Virus record (IMG/VR): IMGVR_UViG_3300009537_000010
Location: 1 to 58,823 of that record
Direction: 5' to 3' (one strand)
Length of the DNA stretch: 58,823 nucleotides
Source of the DNA: a virus
Positions 38,612 through 47,649 of the stretch are shown in pieces. Made by a program: the position numbers and the translations under genes. Below the pieces are notes generated by a model, which worked only from the letters and a program-made list of their open reading frames with translations, was not told the DNA's origin and did not search any database. The first letter of the stretch is position 1. Each line of letters opens with the position of its first letter.

Positions 38612-40112
38612 ATGAACTAGAATATTTTAATAATGAATTACCTGCCTCAGTCTGGAGAGACAAGTATACAGATGAAGGTGAACAGAATCCAGACGATATG
38701 CATAGACGGTTAGCTAGGGAACTAGCTGGGCCTCTTTCAGAAGAAGAGGTTTATAATTTGTTGAAGGACTTCAAATTCATAATTCCTCAAGGCTCTGTAA
38801 TGGCTACACTTGGGACAGAAAAGATAGCAAGTTTATCTAACTGTCTTGTAGTTGGTCAGCCAGAAGATTCCTACGGTGGAATTATGAGGAAAGATGAACA
38901 GCTGGTTCAAGCAATGAAACGAAGAATGGGTGTCGGTATAGATATTTCTTCACTTCGTCCAGCTGGTTCAGATGTTAACAATGCAGCTCAAACTTCAACA
39001 GGTGCTGTAAGTTTTATGCATAGATATTCAAATACAACAAGGGAAGTCGCGCAGGATGGTCGTAGAGGTGCATTAATGATATCTATGGATATCAGGCATC
39101 CCGATGTATTTGAATTTGTTAAGATGAAACAAGATCTTGCCAAAGTAACTGGTGCTAATGTGTCAGTAATGGTAAGAGATGATTTTATGAAAGCTGTTGA
39201 AGAAGATAAAGACTACTATCTTAGATGGCCTTGTGATTATGATATTGATAAATACATTAAAGATCTTCCTAAAGAATATTTAAGTGAAGAACATCTTCCA
39301 TATAACAAAATACAAACTTTATTGGAAGAATCAAATAATGTGTATTTTACTAGGATCAAAGCAAAAGAGCTTTGGGATCTTATAATTGAGTGCGCGTGGA
39401 ATAGTGCAGAACCTGGTGTTCTATTTTTAGATAGACATTGGAATTATTCTCCAGATTCAGTTTATTCGCAATATAAAGGAGTTACTACAAATCCTTGCGG
39501 AGAGATATTCATGCAAATGTATGATGCTTGCCGTCTGATTTGTGTAAACCTGTTTTCCTTTGTGAAGAATCCATTCAAGGATGATGCCTTTTTTGACTTC
39601 GAGTTATTTTACGACATATGTTACAAGCAACAATTATTAGCTGATCGTATTGTCGATTTGGAGCTTGAATACATAAAAAGGATAATTGAGAAGGTTGAGC
39701 AAAGTGGTGGAGAAAACCATGTTGAACTGGATCTTTGGAAGAATATACTTAAGGTGGCCGCTTCAGGGCGGAGGACAGGCTCAGGCCTTACTGCTTTAGG
39801 TGACTGCTTTGCTGCTCTTGGACTTGGATACGATAATGATGAGGCCAAAGCTCGACTGCGGCAAATCATGAAGACCAAGTTCGGAGCAGAATTGCAGTGT
39901 TCTGTTGATCTAGCTATAAAACATGGACATTTTGAAGGTTGGAATCCTGACTTAGAGTTTGATATAATAGGCAAAAAGAATGGATTTAGTGTAGTTGGAA
40001 AGAATCCCTTTTATCAAATGATTGCAGAAGAATTTCCAGAACTAGCTTTCAAGATGTGTGTTTTTGGTAGAAGAAATGTTTCTTTTTCGACTGTTGCTCC
40101 TACAGGTTCCGT
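38608..40112 (+). CDS. nrdJ: Ribonucleotide reductase, class II type, exon 1
   Basis: Reduces ribonucleotides to deoxyribonucleotides. Exon 1 carries the allosteric/substrate region, LSNCLVVGQPEDSYGG (first active-site Cys), MGVGIDISSLRP, the glycyl/thiyl-type NPCGEI loop (about 296-301) and ends in NVSFSTVAPTGSV at the conserved substrate-phosphate loop. No NrdB-like small subunit or NrdD/NrdG features are seen in the window, so the adenosylcobalamin-dependent class II enzyme is the best match. GTG start at 38608. The exon ends after the second base of a Val codon (phase 2). Confidence 0.85.
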
Positions 40113-41064
40113 AAAATACTTGCGGCTTTGAGAAGTGATTCTCATTGAAAAATTGGATGAATTGCTGGAAAGCTAAAATTAACAATTAATTAACGATAAT
40201 TTAACATAAAATATTTGGATCTTGTCCAATTATTTCGTATACTTATGGGATTAAAACCATAATTTTATGAGAAAAATGACAAGAAATGTTAAAGGACAAT
40301 ATGAAAAGGGTGGTAAAACTCGAAAATACTACCCCAAATTGGGAGACACTTATGGTGATTACATTGTTATTAGTGAAGATGTTGAATTTACTAATGATAA
40401 TAAAATTAAATATCATGTAAGATGTTCCTGTGGATATGAACATTTTGTAAGAGCTTACTTTCTGTTTACTGGTAGACAATTATCTTGTAGAGAATGTAGT
40501 AGTAGAAAAGCTTATAATAGAGCTTTAATAGAAGGTAAAAAAATAGGATTTATAAAATTACATCATGAAGGTGTAGGAAATCTTACTAAAACAGCATATT
40601 GGTATTTTAAAAATAATGCTGCAAGAAGAAAAATAGAGTGGTCTGAAGATTTGACTATTGAATATTTGTGGAAATTATTTCAAGATCAAAATAATAAATG
40701 TGCTCTTTCTGGATTAGATATAAAATTAACAGAAAAGAGAAAATTGTCAAACATAGATTTTGAGTATATGACCGCATCTCTTGATAGAATAGATTCATCT
40801 AAACCATATACCACAGATAATGTTCAATGGGTTCATAAAGATATTAATAGAATGAAATGGTGTTTCAAAGAAAATCGTTTCATTGAATTATGTAAATTAA
40901 TTGTTAATCATGCTAATCAGCAGCCTAGCTAAGAGTACACTCTTAGAAGGTTCAGAGACTACTGGAGAGGTTTAGCCCTCTTAATAACCAGAATTAGCGT
41001 CCAACTTCCTCTGGCGAGGAAGATGATATAGTCCAAATCTATAAGAAATTATAGAACGAGAATG
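40113..41064 (+). mobile_element. Group I intron in the reductase gene
   Basis: Splice points are fixed by the protein: GSV continues as SILTQTTSGLEPLF. P1: exon CCGU (40109-40112) with GCGG (40122-40125), giving U-G at the 5' site. P10: AATACTT (40115-40121) with exon-2 AAGTATT (41065-41071), a perfect 7 bp. Core: P element TTGCTGGAAAGCTA (40162-40175), Q AATCAGCAGCCTAGCT (40915-40930), R with GACTA (40957-40961), S with TAGTC (41029-41033), and a P9 hairpin CTATAA-gaaa-TTATAG (41039-41054). The intron ends in G. The HNH ORF sits in the P5 loop, its last codons overlapping Q. Confidence 0.93.
40267..40932 (+). CDS. Intron-encoded HNH homing endonuclease
   Basis: 221 aa. An N-terminal Cys-rich element (CSCGYEHF, then CREC) resembles a zinc knuckle. 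The HNH region is CALSGLDI (Cys/Ser-Gly entry) followed by ASLDRIDSSKPYTTDNVQWV (Asp-Arg-Ile-Asp, then Asn) and HKDINRMKW. It would cut intron-less reductase genes and drive spread of the intron. Wholly inside the group I intron. Confidence 0.88.
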   Translation: MRKMTRNVKGQYEKGGKTRKYYPKLGDTYGDYIVISEDVEFTNDNKIKYHVRCSCGYEHFVRAYFLFTGRQLSCRECSSRKAYNRALIEGKKIGFIKLHHEGVGNLTKTAYWYFKNNAARRKIEWSEDLTIEYLWKLFQDQNNKCALSGLDIKLTEKRKLSNIDFEYMTASLDRIDSSKPYTTDNVQWVHKDINRMKWCFKENRFIELCKLIVNHANQQPS

Positions 41065-42046
41065 AAGTATTCTCACGCAAACTACTTCAGGATTAGAGCC
41101 ACTCTTTCAGCCATATTACATCAGGAGAAAGAAAGTTAATCCAGGAGACAGAGTAGACTTTGTTGATCAGAACGGTGATTCTTGGCAGGAGTATCCAGTT
41201 CTGCATTCAAAGTTTGTTGACTGGTGTCTCTCTAAGAATGACGGAAACAGTAAAGAGTTCTTAGAGTCTTTAGACAAAGAAACATTAGACGATTTATTTA
41301 AACTCTCTCCTTGGTATGGTTCAACCGCAAATGATATTGACTGGAAAAGCAGAATAGAGATTCAATCCATAATTCAAAAATACACAACCCATAGTATAAG
41401 TAGTACTATAAATCTTCCTAATAATGTAACAAAAGAGGAAGTAAGCGCTATTTACATGGAGGCTTGGAAGAAGGGATTGAAAGGCGTGACAATCTATAGA
41501 GAAGGTAGTAGAACAGGAGTTCTAATCAATAAGAAGGAGTTCAATCAACATGATGCTCCAAAACGTCCTAAGCAATTAGATGCAGTCTGGTATTCTACTA
41601 CAGCATCAAAAGAAGATTTACAGGTTATAGTTGGTCTATATGAGGAGAAACCATATGAAGTGTTTACCATATTTGAACCGCCTGAAATACCTGACTCTAC
41701 TATTGGTGCAGTAGTTAAGAACGCGAAAGGGAAATATTCTTTTCAGTCTCAAGACTATAAGAGAAGTAATATAATGCGTGAAGAGAATTCTGAACATGTA
41801 GCTATTTGTAGATTAGTCTCTACTAGTTTGAGACACGGAGCTGATGTAAAATTTATTGTTGAGCAATTAAACAAGACTCCAGGTGAGTTAAACAGCTTCG
41901 CAAGAGCGATTGGTAGAGTACTAAAAAAATATATACCAGATGGAGAAACAACAACAATCAGATTCGAAGACTGTGAAGGAGACTGTAACATCGTCTTTGA
42001 AGAAGGATGTATCACCTGTAAAACCTGTGGAAAGTCAAAATGTTAA
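41065..42046 (+). CDS. nrdJ: Ribonucleotide reductase, exon 2
   Basis: Begins with the last base of the split Val codon, then SILTQTTSGLEPLFQPYYIR, then DFVDQNGDSWQEYPVLH, HSISSTINLPNN and a Cys-rich tail (CEGDCNIVFEEGCITCKTC) that is probably the redox or zinc-binding C-terminus. There is no start codon for the first 130 codons, so splicing is needed. The joined product is 828 aa. Confidence 0.9.
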
Positions 42047-42053
42047 ACCTTTC

Positions 42054-42476
42054 ATGGGAACTAGTGGAGATCCTTCTTTGTATGAGAAAATGATGAAAAA
42101 TTCTCTTAGTCCAGACGATATGGTAGTGGCGAAAGCTAAGAGAGATTGTTTCATTCCACCTTATCATTCAACTAATATATTAGTTAGTAGTAAGTATAAT
42201 GACAAAAGAGTTTCAGTCGACGCTGGTGGTTGTATCTCTCATGCATCACATGAACTTGACACAAGGATGACATTGAAGGGTTTTGGTGACTATCTTGAAG
42301 ATCTCTTTAAGAACAAAGACTGGACATCATTTTTTTGGAGAGTAGGTTTACCCTTCAAGAACAATGGAAGGAATCTCTTTGTTAAAATGGATGGTAAGTG
42401 GGTGCGGTGTAAGCGAATTAAAGTAGTGGATGATACTCTTATTTATTGTAAAGGCAAATATTTAACTAAATTGTAA
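42054..42476 (+). CDS. Hypothetical protein, 140 aa
   Basis: Not recognised. The start at the ATG at 42054 is preferred because an upstream extension to 41940 would overlap the reductase tail by 107 nt. C-terminal half: FFWRVGLPFKNNGRNLFVKM and a basic end. The stop overlaps the next ATG (TAATG). Confidence 0.55.
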   Translation: MGTSGDPSLYEKMMKNSLSPDDMVVAKAKRDCFIPPYHSTNILVSSKYNDKRVSVDAGGCISHASHELDTRMTLKGFGDYLEDLFKNKDWTSFFWRVGLPFKNNGRNLFVKMDGKWVRCKRIKVVDDTLIYCKGKYLTKL

Positions 42477-42697
42477 TGTTTAAAAGAATACTTGTAGAAT
42501 TATCAGGAAAATTACTGCTATGCACTATATGGAATGATGGTAGAGTTTTAAATTATGTTACGGGTAGAAGAATACGTTTAACTGGTCATGATCCAATAGT
42601 GGATGTTATTGACGCGAAGCCGTGGACTCCAAATACGTTTAACTATTATCTCAATCTACATGAGGAAAGAAGACAGATTTACGATAGACGCCGTTAA
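42476..42697 (+). CDS. Hypothetical protein, 73 aa
   Basis: Not recognised. Basic, beta-like start (MFKRILVELSGKLLLCTIW). Overlaps both neighbours. Confidence 0.55.
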   Translation: MFKRILVELSGKLLLCTIWNDGRVLNYVTGRRIRLTGHDPIVDVIDAKPWTPNTFNYYLNLHEERRQIYDRRR

Positions 42698-42920
42698 TCA
42701 GCAATTTTCAATTGCAGGATATGATCTCTCTTACAAACATGTTAAAGATAGTAAGAATCCTCTGTTTAAAATTTACAAGATAACATCTTTACAACATAGA
42801 ATATTCAAAGACTGGTTTATTAGAAATATAATAAAAAGTCTAAAGATCAGTATTGAAAAAGCCAATGCAGAGTTCGATTGGTTTGAATTAACTTATGGAC
42901 TCAAAATTGATGACAAATAG
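42660..42920 (+). CDS. Hypothetical protein, 86 aa
   Basis: Not recognised. The ATG at 42660 overlaps the upstream gene by 38 nt. Basic, helical C-terminus (NIIKSLKISIEKANAEFDWF). Confidence 0.5.
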   Translation: MRKEDRFTIDAVNQQFSIAGYDLSYKHVKDSKNPLFKIYKITSLQHRIFKDWFIRNIIKSLKISIEKANAEFDWFELTYGLKIDDK

Positions 42921-43131
42921 CGATTTTAATAGAATACTAAAGGGTAAAAGATTTAAAGTTGATTTAACTCTATCCGATAAAGAATTTATTAATAGAATTA
43001 ATAAAATACTCGATAGTATAGGGGAAGAAAGACTTATGTATCTTAATCATAGAGATATTGAAGTGTTTGCTAACCAAACAATGAGACGTTTACAAAACAT
43101 AAGAAAGAAAACTAATCTTACATTGGTATGA
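42895..43131 (+). CDS. Hypothetical protein, 78 aa
   Basis: Not recognised. Helical and basic (LTLSDKEFINRINKILDSIG). The start may be 42895 or the Met at 42910. Ends in an ATGA overlap with the HNH-like gene. Confidence 0.5.
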   Translation: MDSKLMTNSDFNRILKGKRFKVDLTLSDKEFINRINKILDSIGEERLMYLNHRDIEVFANQTMRRLQNIRKKTNLTLV

Positions 43132-43439
43132 AAAAGCATACCAAAGTATATTTAAATACTTTTTATCCTGATTTCGAATTTGATAAACCTTTGTGTGAAA
43201 TTTGTGGCAAAATAGCTACGGACATTCATCATATAGATGCAGGGTGGCACAAGAGAAGTGATCATCCTGCACTTCTTATTGGTTTGTGTAGAGAAGACCA
43301 TATTAAGTATGGAGATAAGAAACAGTTCTTTAAATTTCTAATGAAAAAACATGAGCAGTTTATTATACGAAAATTAGGAAAAATACCTGAAGAGTGGATA
43401 TTATTAATTAATAATTATGGATTTAAAAACTTACAGTGA
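43128..43439 (+). CDS. HNH-type nuclease-like protein, 103 aa
   Basis: CEICGKIATDIHHIDAGW (about 22-39) and GLCREDHIKYG (about 55-65) give two Cys knuckles, the IHHI core and the final His of a zinc-binding HNH domain. Could be a homing nuclease without an intron, a packaging/recombination nuclease, or a repair protein. Coupled to the MazG gene that follows. Confidence 0.65.
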   Translation: MKKHTKVYLNTFYPDFEFDKPLCEICGKIATDIHHIDAGWHKRSDHPALLIGLCREDHIKYGDKKQFFKFLMKKHEQFIIRKLGKIPEEWILLINNYGFKNLQ

Positions 43440-43929
43440 GATCATTGAAAAGACAGCAGTTTATCCTAAGGAATTCGGATGTGCTTATACGATCTTAGGG
43501 CTTATTGAAGAAATAGGCGAATTGCAACAGGCAGCAGCGGAAGAAATACTCTACGACTTTTCGATTCCTGACGAAGTGAAATGTTCTTTTACTGACTCTG
43601 AAAGAGTAGTTCAAGAGTGTGGAGACGTGTGCTGGTATACAGCTGCTACACTTGCAGAACTCGACTTAGACATGACAGTATTAGTTGACATAGTTAGCTC
43701 CTCAAATGATCCTATTTTTGACTTGGCTAAATTTGGGAAAAAGTATATCCGTGACAAAAATGAAAATCTTGATCTTTTACTTCCGGCACTTAAAAAGGTA
43801 ATGTTAGATATTCAAAAAGCATTAAATACAGCTGGTGTTAATTTTGAAGACTGTCTTCAGATGAATTACGATAAATTAATGAAAAGAAGAGATGACGGAA
43901 CTATTCACGGAGACGGAGATAATAGATGA
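43417..43929 (+). CDS. MazG-like nucleotide pyrophosphohydrolase
   Basis: GLIEEIGELQQAAAEE (E-x-x-E metal site, about 28-43), ERVVQECGDVCWYTAATLAE (E-x-x-D, about 62-81) and the conserved end NYDKLMKRRDDGTIHGDGDN. Hydrolyses NTP or dNTP to NMP and pyrophosphate; may clean the nucleotide pool or remove (p)ppGpp. Third nucleotide-pool enzyme within 8 kb. Confidence 0.8.
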   Translation: MDLKTYSEIIEKTAVYPKEFGCAYTILGLIEEIGELQQAAAEEILYDFSIPDEVKCSFTDSERVVQECGDVCWYTAATLAELDLDMTVLVDIVSSSNDPIFDLAKFGKKYIRDKNENLDLLLPALKKVMLDIQKALNTAGVNFEDCLQMNYDKLMKRRDDGTIHGDGDNR

Positions 43930-44086
43930 GTTAAACGCAGAAATAAAAAGAAGGCTTCCTGATTATGAATTTGATGAAGTCAAATACCCAATTCCTGAGT
44001 TCATTATTGCAACTCAAGAGAATAGCAAACCTATTATTGCAAGGTATGTATATTTTAAAAATGACAAGATTTGGAAAATACTTTAG
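43892..44086 (+). CDS. Small hypothetical protein, 64 aa
   Basis: Not recognised. Acidic start (TETEIIDELNAEIKRRLPD). Overlaps MazG by 38 nt and the next gene by 16 nt. Confidence 0.45.
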   Translation: MTELFTETEIIDELNAEIKRRLPDYEFDEVKYPIPEFIIATQENSKPIIARYVYFKNDKIWKIL

Positions 44087-44439
44087 TAATTGAAGGAATA
44101 TTAGATGGTATAAGAAGTAGAGCAGATAGAACTCTTGCTGTTATTATTGGTACTCAGGAAATGAGTCCTGATCAGATAGGCAAGTTATGGAGTCACTATA
44201 AGAATTATATACATCTTGCTGTCAGAGATATTCCTTTTAACGATGAGGAATTGCAGGCTTTTTCTTCTATGAAAGCAGAAGCTCCTGAACTTTTACAACG
44301 AAGAACTCCAAGTCAAAAGCTTAGAAATGTTCTTTATAGAGTATGGGAGAAAGAACCTGAAGGGTTTGAGAACTTTGATAATTTTTATCGCAAAAAAGTA
44401 GAAGAAATTATATCACAATACTTAAAGAAATTAGAATGA
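44071..44439 (+). CDS. Conserved phage hypothetical protein, 122 aa
   Basis: Pattern GIRSRADRTLAVIIGTQEMS, LWSHYKNYIHLAVRD and TPSQKLRNVLYRVWE is one I associate with phage proteins of unknown function found next to recombination genes. TTG start at 44071 gives the family-like N-terminus. No catalytic motif. Confidence 0.55.
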   Translation: MENTLVIEGILDGIRSRADRTLAVIIGTQEMSPDQIGKLWSHYKNYIHLAVRDIPFNDEELQAFSSMKAEAPELLQRRTPSQKLRNVLYRVWEKEPEGFENFDNFYRKKVEEIISQYLKKLE

Positions 44440-45062
44440 AATTTTTCAATCGTATTCCAGAAGATTATAAATACCAATCTGGAGACAGTTTATTGTTAGT
44501 ATTAGGAGGTTCATTGTATCCTATACAGTTTTCAATGGGCTATATCCATTCTGAATATACCACATTTGATGTTATATTAGATAATCTAAATATTGATGAT
44601 CCTGTAAAATATCTTTCATCAAAAAAATTAGCTTATGCATCAGAAATGGATGGTGAGAAAGAAAGGATTGTAGCTATAAAGTGCGGTAATGGCGACAACA
44701 GAGAGAGAGTTTTATCTTTACTAAAAGAAATTTGTAAAGTTTCAAAACAGCAGTCCAGAGATAAATCTTCTTGTGATCTTGATGAATTTTCACATATAAT
44801 TGAGTGTGTGATTCATGACTATATCAATGAAGAGCTTGATCTATCTGAGATGAGAATATTGATCAGAAAGACAATATGTGATTTTCTGAAGCTGGATGAG
44901 AAAAAGATGACAAACTTTATACAGGATAGTTCTGTACTCTTACAGGAAAGAAAGAATAAAAAATCAGCTCTTAATCCTGTTGCGGATTTTCATATTGAAG
45001 ATATAGGTATTATGCCAATAGGAGCTGACTTTATGGGAGATAATCCTATGGAAGAAGAATGA
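44436..45062 (+). CDS. Hypothetical protein, 208 aa
   Basis: Not recognised. Beta-like N-terminal third, helical middle (CDLDEFSHIIECVIHDYINE) and an acidic tail (MGDNPMEEE). Last gene before a long structured non-coding segment. Confidence 0.6.
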   Translation: MKFFNRIPEDYKYQSGDSLLLVLGGSLYPIQFSMGYIHSEYTTFDVILDNLNIDDPVKYLSSKKLAYASEMDGEKERIVAIKCGNGDNRERVLSLLKEICKVSKQQSRDKSSCDLDEFSHIIECVIHDYINEELDLSEMRILIRKTICDFLKLDEKKMTNFIQDSSVLLQERKNKKSALNPVADFHIEDIGIMPIGADFMGDNPMEEE

Positions 45063-45250
45063 TTGTGTAGGTTCAACTTTAGTACCCGTATCGCACAGCA
45101 GGGCTAAGTAAGATACAATTTCTGTTAGCGAGAAGTAGAATGCTAAAGAGACCTGCATTAGACAGAGGAGCCGCCGGGAGAATATGGTAACCTCACGATG
45201 CCCGTCCAGTTGCAGCCATATGTATAATCTGGGTAGCGGCTCCTTTTTTA
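45063..45250 (+). ncRNA. Structured RNA candidate with pseudoknotted terminator
   Basis: About 190 nt without a gene. The 5' part has GTATC/GATAC and other short stems. The 3' part is an 8-bp stem GGAGCCGC/GCGGCTCC (45167-45174 with 45236-45243) followed by six T. Its 61-nt loop contains CGGG/CCCG (45175-45178 with 45201-45204) enclosing ATATGG (45182-45187), which is complementary to CCATAT (45216-45221) outside that stem: a possible H-type pseudoknot. Not a recognised family. Confidence 0.5.
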
Positions 45251-45265
45251 AAACTAAAAAAAAAT

Positions 45266-45769
45266 ATGAATCAACAACAAAGAAGATATCTTATAAAGAA
45301 AATATCTCAATTTTATACGAACGAGATAGATGTTATAAATATTAGAATCAATGAAACACCAAAGCCTTGTGTTATTGAAGCTGTTAGACTTGCAGCAAAG
45401 ACTGGTCAATTAAAGATGGTTGATAATTCCATGTTTATGCGAATGCTTGCTGTTGATAAAGAATTTACTCTAAATCATGGATATCTTTACAACAAACTTG
45501 AAAAAGATAGACCTGTTCGGCTATGCATTGATAATGTTTCTAAAATTATAGACATACCAGAAAAGTACTACAGTGATTTAGAAATATATGAGACTGCAAT
45601 AAAGCACTTAAATGATGAAAGAGACAAATTGAATAGAGAACATGAGTCTCTAATATCTAGAATAACTTTCTGCGACGGAAAATTACTAGAGCCAGTTATT
45701 GAGATGATGAATGACAAAGGTAAATTATCTCGTGAACTTCTTATTAAAGTCTTTAATGAAGTAAAATGA
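45266..45769 (+). CDS. Hypothetical protein, 167 aa
   Basis: Not recognised. Basic N-terminus (NQQQRRYLIKKISQFY) and a coiled-coil-like helix (YETAIKHLNDERDKLNREHE, about 113-132). ATGA overlap with the next gene. Confidence 0.6.
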   Translation: MNQQQRRYLIKKISQFYTNEIDVINIRINETPKPCVIEAVRLAAKTGQLKMVDNSMFMRMLAVDKEFTLNHGYLYNKLEKDRPVRLCIDNVSKIIDIPEKYYSDLEIYETAIKHLNDERDKLNREHESLISRITFCDGKLLEPVIEMMNDKGKLSRELLIKVFNEVK

Positions 45770-46176
45770 ACAAAGAATTTGTACCTTACGAAATAGCTCT
45801 ATCTCTTAAAAAGATAGGATTTGATAAGAGATGTTTTGGTTGTTATGATGAACATGGAGTTTTTGGACTTACTGTAATGAGTATACAAAAATATTATACT
45901 AACAGAGAAATAGATTCATGGAATGTAGCAGCACCAACTTGGTCACAAGTCTTTAGATGGTTTAGGAAAAAACATAAGCTACATGGCATATTATTTAACA
46001 TGGACACTAAGGACTTCGGAGTTGAAATAAGAACTATTGATAACGAACCTGAGGGTTGTATATTGCTTGGATATTTCAAAACTTTTAAAAAAGCACAACT
46101 TGCATGTCTTAGAAAATTAATTGAAATTGTAAAAGAGAAGAATTCCAATGGATTTAAAAATAAGTGTAAAAAATGA
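45766..46176 (+). CDS. Conserved phage hypothetical protein, 136 aa
   Basis: LSLKKIGFDKRCFGCYDEHG and VAAPTWSQVFRWFRKKHKLH form the pattern of a family frequent in Bacteroidetes phages and prophages, of unknown function. Basic C-terminus. Coupled to both neighbours by 4-nt overlaps. Confidence 0.6.
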   Translation: MNKEFVPYEIALSLKKIGFDKRCFGCYDEHGVFGLTVMSIQKYYTNREIDSWNVAAPTWSQVFRWFRKKHKLHGILFNMDTKDFGVEIRTIDNEPEGCILLGYFKTFKKAQLACLRKLIEIVKEKNSNGFKNKCKK

Positions 46177-46385
46177 AAAAATTCAGAGTAGAATTAGTAT
46201 GGAATGGAGAGTTTGACTGGAGTCATTTTGGAGAAGACTATGATGACTTAGAGCTTGCTAGACAAGCAGCATTGTCTATTCGTGATTCAGGAGATGGAGC
46301 AAGAGTTAAAAAAGCACGCATAGTTGATAACGAAACAGATGAAGTGGTAATAGATGCTTATCAACTTTATAAATCAACGTTATGA
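46173..46385 (+). CDS. Small hypothetical protein, 70 aa
   Basis: Not recognised. Beta-alpha-beta-like pattern: MKKFRVELVWNGEFDWSHFG, an Arg/Ala helix, then ARIVDNETDEVVIDAYQL. Coupled on both sides. Confidence 0.55.
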   Translation: MKKFRVELVWNGEFDWSHFGEDYDDLELARQAALSIRDSGDGARVKKARIVDNETDEVVIDAYQLYKSTL

Positions 46386-46477
46386 AAAAGAAGAAAACTA
46401 AAACTAAAAAGGAAAAGAAAGAGAAATATCCTGGTCTCTATCTTGGTACTAATTTAAGAACAGGATCAAACTTTTAA
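46382..46477 (+). CDS. Lys-rich micropeptide, 31 aa
   Basis: MKKKKTKTKKEKKEKYPGLY and eleven more residues. The ATG overlaps the preceding stop by 4 nt. Extremely basic N-terminus, possibly nucleic-acid binding. Confidence 0.4.
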   Translation: MKKKKTKTKKEKKEKYPGLYLGTNLRTGSNF

Positions 46478-46548
46478 GTGACTGATAATCAGCTACTTAC
46501 TAAAATAACGCGTTTTAAAGCGTTTAGAGAAGAGATTTTTAGGGTGAT

Positions 46549-46590
46549 GCTGGGAGTTAACTTTCGAAAGAAAGTCGCTCCTGGCTTTTT
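46549..46590 (+). terminator. Intrinsic terminator
   Basis: Two stacked helices, GCTGGGAG/CTCCTGGC (two G-U) and ACTTTC-gaaa-GAAAGT, followed by TTTTT. Upstream at about 46507-46525 is AACGC/GCGTT. The 46478-46604 gap holds no gene. Confidence 0.7.
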
Positions 46591-46604
46591 AAAACGATAA
46601 AAAA

Positions 46605-46823
46605 ATGAGAGAAATGACTGATAAGGAGTTAGAAAGAGCAAAAGCCTTTTTAGACTATTTTCACGTCTCTTATGACAAAGAGATTATCAATTTAACCAAC
46701 GGAGGTACTTCAGTTATCATGAACCCCACTACAAGGTGGAAAGAGTTTCTTGGTTTTAGTATAAACCAGGTAGCAGAAGCTGTAGCTAAAAAACTAAATA
46801 AGAAAACAAAGTGGCTAGAATAA
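46605..46823 (+). CDS. Small hypothetical protein, 72 aa
   Basis: Not recognised. Helical (MREMTDKELERAKAFLDYFH). The last codons overlap the next gene. Confidence 0.5.
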   Translation: MREMTDKELERAKAFLDYFHVSYDKEIINLTNGGTSVIMNPTTRWKEFLGFSINQVAEAVAKKLNKKTKWLE

Positions 46824-47080
46824 ACGATCCACATCAATATTTACCAGCATTAAAAGCGATATGGAATTATCCAGAAGAGCTTTTAAATAGAATATTGTGG
46901 CAACTTGAGATTAACAGAATCAGTGCTTGGTCAGACAACCATGAAAAATCTATGATACTTGGACTTGCGAATTCTTTGATTGACTATATGGATGGTCAAG
47001 AGATTAAAGATCCAAAAGATGCATGGAAAGATTGGGCTAGTCAAAATGAGATCTATATAGAAGAAAATCCTTTTGAATGA
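46811..47080 (+). CDS. Hypothetical protein, 89 aa
   Basis: Not recognised. GTG start at 46811. Trp-rich and acidic (DPKDAWKDWASQNEIYIEEN). ATGA overlap with the phosphoesterase. Confidence 0.5.
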   Translation: MARINDPHQYLPALKAIWNYPEELLNRILWQLEINRISAWSDNHEKSMILGLANSLIDYMDGQEIKDPKDAWKDWASQNEIYIEENPFE

Positions 47081-47649
47081 AAAATACATGGTTTACAAGT
47101 GACTTTCATTTTCTACACAGAAACATGGCAAGAGGAACTTCCATATGGGACATAGAGAGCACAAGAGACTTTAAGGATAAAGATCATATGACAAGAAGCA
47201 TCATTGATACTCTTAATTCTCATGTGAAAGAGGATGATGCTCTTTACTTTATGGGCGACTTTTGTTTTGGCTCCTTTGATACAATAAGATATCTCAGACA
47301 ACAAATCCTTGTAAAAGAGTTTCATTTCATCTTAGGTAATCATGATAAGACAATACGTAAGAGAAAAGAAGCTCAAGCATTATTTACTTCCGTAGAGAAA
47401 TGGTCTATAGTTACAATTAATAAACAACGTTTTTTTCTCATTCATTATCCAATGAGAGCATGGGACGGTTCTGCTCACGGAACTATTTGTTTATATGGCC
47501 ACAGCCATGGTAACATGCCTGATTATGGAATGAGTATGGATGTAGGAGTTGATGTAGCGTTTAGAGAGTTTGGAGAGTATCGTCCATTTCATATAGATGA
47601 AATTTTACAAAAATTTACTGAAAGAATTAATATTTATCATCATGACTAA
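47077..47649 (+). CDS. Calcineurin-like phosphoesterase, second copy
   Basis: Metal-site motifs: SDFHFLHRNM (8-17), FMGDFCFG (about 58-65), ILGNHDK (about 85-91), LIHYPM (about 121) and LYGHSHGNMP (about 139-148). Different subfamily from the enzyme at 13139 (FHFLH rather than DIHG). Substrate unknown. Confidence 0.8.
   Translation: MKNTWFTSDFHFLHRNMARGTSIWDIESTRDFKDKDHMTRSIIDTLNSHVKEDDALYFMGDFCFGSFDTIRYLRQQILVKEFHFILGNHDKTIRKRKEAQALFTSVEKWSIVTINKQRFFLIHYPMRAWDGSAHGTICLYGHSHGNMPDYGMSMDVGVDVAFREFGEYRPFHIDEILQKFTERINIYHHD

Noticed and set aside
38608-42046. Class I or class III ribonucleotide reductase
   Set aside because: No small subunit, activase or glycyl-radical C-terminal motif is seen, and the conserved blocks fit the class II type better.
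43128-43439. Second intron endonuclease
   Set aside because: The neighbouring genes are intact and continuous, so there is no sign of an intron around this HNH-like gene.
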